Shown here: positions 61,438-64,000 of the stretch, one piece after another
Position numbering within the stretch: position 1 is the stretch's first letter
Layout: each line of letters opens with the position of its first letter
Origin: an uncultured Porphyromonadaceae bacterium
GTDB taxonomy: Bacteria > Bacteroidota > Bacteroidia > Bacteroidales > Muribaculaceae
Assembly (NCBI GenBank): GCA_947175645.1
Contig: CAMWNP010000012.1
Span: 1 to 64,000, forward strand
DNA: 64,000 nucleotides
Reading direction: 5' to 3'
Translations under genes and position numbers: made by a program
The notes under the pieces: generated by a model
Told to the model about the DNA's origin: nothing
The model's database searches: none
Seen by the model: the letters and a program-made list of their open reading frames with translations, nothing else

Positions 61438-61525
61438 CAAAAAAATATTAATAAATAGGTGCATAAATATAATTTTCCAATAGAATTATCCAATAGGAAT
61501 TTTTTTTCTACCAATTCATTATAAC

Positions 61526-64000
61526 ATGAAATTTTCTAATTTAATTCTTTCAACTTTGGCTGCGTCAGCGCTGTTGATCCCTGCCGACGCCTTAGCCAAA
61601 AAAGGTGCGCCGCACACTTTTTCGGTGACACCTAATTTTTCTACATTGAATGTAAAGTGGGCCGATCCCACCACTGACAAGGAACTCAAATGGCACAATG
61701 ACTATGACTATGACGGTGACGCAGGTGAACAGGCCTCATCACAGGCACCCGCTGTCATTTTTGTGGCTGCTGAATTCACTCCCGCTGATCTCGCTCTTGT
61801 GAAAGGTGAGAAAATTGAATCTCTCAATTATTTTGAATACCGTCCTGTGGTTGGTGTGACAGCCATCATCTGGGAAGATGGTAAAATTGTACGTCAGCAG
61901 GAAGGTAATATGGCTGATCCTGCCTACAAGGCAAACCAGTGGAGAACCATCAAGTTCGACCAGCCCTACGAAATATCCGGTGACAAAACAATCCGTATAG
62001 GATTCAAGATCAGCCACGGTTCTAACATGAATTTCGTGGCTATCATGAACAATATTGCGAACAGCAAAGGCGACCTCCGTTCCTACGACGGAAAGTCATG
62101 GGTACACAACGGACGCGGCACTTATCTCATCACCGCTAACCTGGCTAACGATGTTGACGAGGCTCCAAGTTATTATAATGTGTATGTCGATGGTGTGAAG
62201 GTAAACAAAATGCCTGTAAAAACAACATCTACAAGCATCAGCAAGCAGACCGACGGCTCCCACAAGGTGAAAGTGGAGGCTGTTTACACAAATAACGAAT
62301 CATTCTCATCTCCCGAGGCTGATGTCACTGTGAAAGGTGCTGACAGTTACTTCCCACCTGTTGCCGGTGCATCCGCTCTCACCGATGGAGTAAACGGAAT
62401 AGTTGAATGGGAGTCTCCCCTGCTCCGTTCCGGAAATGAACTCACCTGGTCAAGCAAGGTGCAGGGTATCAAAGTTGATAATGAAGGAAACACTTCTGTC
62501 TGGTCTATTGGCGGTACCGCTTCTTCCAACACCAAACTTTGGATAAAGAACGAATTCACTGCAAATGACCTCCTGCAGTTCAAAGGAGCGAAAATAAAAG
62601 CGATAAACGCTCACTTCACTGAAGCAGCAGTGCTTGGCATGACCCTGTTCGTTATGAAAGATGGCGAATTCGTCTCCTATGAGGCTGTGCCTGAGGATGT
62701 CATTGCAACTGTCAAGGCCGGAGAATGGACTAAATTTACTTTGACCGAACCGGTGGAAATTGAAGAAGGAAGTTCCTACACCTACGGTTACTATCTCCTC
62801 CAGACTCCCAAAACACACCCCGTTTCAGTGGATAACACCATCCCTATGACAGGCAAAGGCAACAGTTTCTCTACCTCTTCTCCTAACTCCACTGACTTCA
62901 CCAAGTCAAAACCCTCATGGAAAACCCTCGCGTCAGGAAGTATACCCGGTCAGTGGATGATGACGGCTGACATTGAAGGTGGCGAAATTCCCGGAACTAC
63001 CGTGGCTTCTTATAACATCTACCGAAATGGCGATAAGATTGCCGAAGGGGTGAAAACCGCCGCTTTCGAAGATGAAGTGCCCGCTCCCGGTGTCTACACC
63101 TACGGCATCGAGGCAGTTGGTTCTGATGCAAAAACTTCTGACCTCTACGCCGTCAAAGCAAATTACAAACTCCCCGACTCATACCGCGCTCCACTCATTG
63201 TTTCAACAGACTTCAACAAGGAGGAGCAGACTTTTGAACTAAAATGGGGCATGGATCTGGAGATGAAACACTATCAGACCGCTACCTACAAGGTAGGTTT
63301 TGACGAAGATATGGCCCTTTCCTACGGTACAAAATTCGCTGCTCAGGAACTCATGGACTATGAAGGCTACACCATTAACGCGCTCAGTTTCGTTGTAGGT
63401 TGTGATATTGAGAACGGCTTCACTCTTCAGATCACAAACGGTGCAGGAAAAACTCTCTGGTCACAGGAAATTCCTGCCGGTGTGGTCCAGCCACTGGCAT
63501 TTTACACCTTCCCGCTTGAAGAACCTGTCACAATAACCGGTCAGGAAGATCTCTATTTTTCTTATAGCGCTACCCTTAAAGGTGGAACAAGCCCCATCGT
63601 TCTTGATGGCGGACCACTTGCTGAAGGTGGTGCCATGGTTAAATTCGCAGGCACATCATCATGGATGAAACTCGGAACACTCAACCCCACTTATAACGGT
63701 TATAATATTGTTATCGGCGCTCTGGTTTCAGAACCTGCCGAAACCGAGGCTGAGACTCAGATGAAGATGATAGGTTCAGACTACCTCTCAACTCTCCCCC
63801 TCATCTCCTCTAAGGAAGCGATAAAAGGTTTCGGAATTGAAGGAACTGCAACCCTCCGCTCACGTGCGCCGCGTGCCCTCAAGCCCGCTCAGTTCAATGT
63901 TTACCGTAACGGTGAAATGATAGGTTCTACTTCAAACAAGAATTATGTTGACAACCTGCCCGATTATGACACTTTCACCTACACCGTTTCCGCTGTTTAT
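61526..64000 (+). CDS. large exported modular (Fn3-like) surface protein, truncated by the window end
   Basis: An open frame of 825 codons running past the window edge. It has a signal peptide (about 1-25, LAASALLIPADALA) and repeated beta-sandwich modules. Three linker motifs of the Fn3-like kind are visible: YYNVYVDGVKVN near 217, YNIYRNGDKIAEG near 497 and FNVYRNGEMIGST near 790. Between them lie beta-rich sections (WIKNEFTANDLLQF, SYGTKFAAQELMDYEGYTIN) that resemble cleaved-adhesin/choice-of-anchor J domains. Such proteins often end in a type IX sorting domain; the C-terminus is outside the window. Its function is unknown. Confidence 0.8.
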   Translation, partial: MKFSNLILSTLAASALLIPADALAKKGAPHTFSVTPNFSTLNVKWADPTTDKELKWHNDYDYDGDAGEQASSQAPAVIFVAAEFTPADLALVKGEKIESLNYFEYRPVVGVTAIIWEDGKIVRQQEGNMADPAYKANQWRTIKFDQPYEISGDKTIRIGFKISHGSNMNFVAIMNNIANSKGDLRSYDGKSWVHNGRGTYLITANLANDVDEAPSYYNVYVDGVKVNKMPVKTTSTSISKQTDGSHKVKVEAVYTNNESFSSPEADVTVKGADSYFPPVAGASALTDGVNGIVEWESPLLRSGNELTWSSKVQGIKVDNEGNTSVWSIGGTASSNTKLWIKNEFTANDLLQFKGAKIKAINAHFTEAAVLGMTLFVMKDGEFVSYEAVPEDVIATVKAGEWTKFTLTEPVEIEEGSSYTYGYYLLQTPKTHPVSVDNTIPMTGKGNSFSTSSPNSTDFTKSKPSWKTLASGSIPGQWMMTADIEGGEIPGTTVASYNIYRNGDKIAEGVKTAAFEDEVPAPGVYTYGIEAVGSDAKTSDLYAVKANYKLPDSYRAPLIVSTDFNKEEQTFELKWGMDLEMKHYQTATYKVGFDEDMALSYGTKFAAQELMDYEGYTINALSFVVGCDIENGFTLQITNGAGKTLWSQEIPAGVVQPLAFYTFPLEEPVTITGQEDLYFSYSATLKGGTSPIVLDGGPLAEGGAMVKFAGTSSWMKLGTLNPTYNGYNIVIGALVSEPAETEAETQMKMIGSDYLSTLPLISSKEAIKGFGIEGTATLRSRAPRALKPAQFNVYRNGEMIGSTSNKNYVDNLPDYDTFTYTVSAVY

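Overview
The window looks like chromosomal DNA of a gut-type Bacteroidales bacterium, most plausibly family Muribaculaceae. The evidence is a SusC/SusD operon, a fused SecDF, a PorZ-like type IX secretion protein, lipoprotein signals of the Bacteroidota kind, and many promoters of the Bacteroidota form TTG-N19-21-TAnnTTTG. The family assignment is inference; the phylum is well supported. Most of the window is housekeeping sequence in short, tightly overlapping operons.

Layout. 1-1.2 kb: an exported alpha/beta hydrolase behind a 31-bp repeat. 1.3-5.8 kb (leftward): Na/Pi cotransporter, rnhB, lipoprotein GH13 amylase, LOG-family protein. 5.9-6.6 kb: rplU-rpmA. 6.8-12.5 kb (leftward): mtaB, LpxL-like acyltransferase, GT2, SusA-like GH13, phosphodiesterase. 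12.7-17.1 kb: secDF and recA. 17.1-24.9 kb is an accessory stretch with three degenerate MITE-like elements, a candidate structured RNA, tRNA-Asp, an inverted-repeat-bounded element, ypfJ, trpB2, and an HxlR-regulated NTF2-like/flavoprotein pair. 25-32.9 kb: a four-gene SusC/SusD/lipoprotein/PKD-lipoprotein operon without glycan enzymes. 33.2-33.4 kb: a second candidate ncRNA. 33.6-38 kb: rpsU, then a PASTA/RluA/aminopeptidase P/gamma-carbonic-anhydrase operon. 38-39.9 kb: an AAA ATPase-nuclease-like gene with two large operator-like dyads. 40.17-41.55 kb: tRNA-Gly followed by a decayed 1.3-kb island ending in a 44-bp duplication of the tRNA 3' half; it holds a DUF3871-like fragment, a stop-interrupted microprotein, a rod-like structured RNA candidate and a small lipoprotein. 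41.7-47.5 kb (rightward): degenerate thioredoxin-like lipoprotein, yifB, SpoU methyltransferase, XRE-S24 repressor, TSCPD protein, NOL1/NOP2/sun methyltransferase. 47.5-52.9 kb: membrane acyltransferase, EEP-family protein, YitT, LolA/thioredoxin-like exported protein, tpx. 52.9-60.3 kb (leftward): nadA, leuS, rdgB, porZ-like and a small unknown gene. 60.3-61.5 kb: a gene-free AT-rich region with DnaA-box-like 9-mers, GC-rich hairpins and a 9-bp tandem array, a candidate replication origin. 61.5 kb to the end: a large exported modular protein cut off by the window edge.

The most unusual content is the tRNA-Gly island with its rod-shaped RNA (40.7-41.0 kb), the ATPase with dyad operators (38.2-39.9 kb), two further promoter-less or weak-promoter RNAs with strong terminators (18.0 and 33.3 kb), the origin-like region with its palindromes (60.3-61.4 kb), and two families of small repeats. 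No CRISPR array, rRNA or intact transposase was seen.
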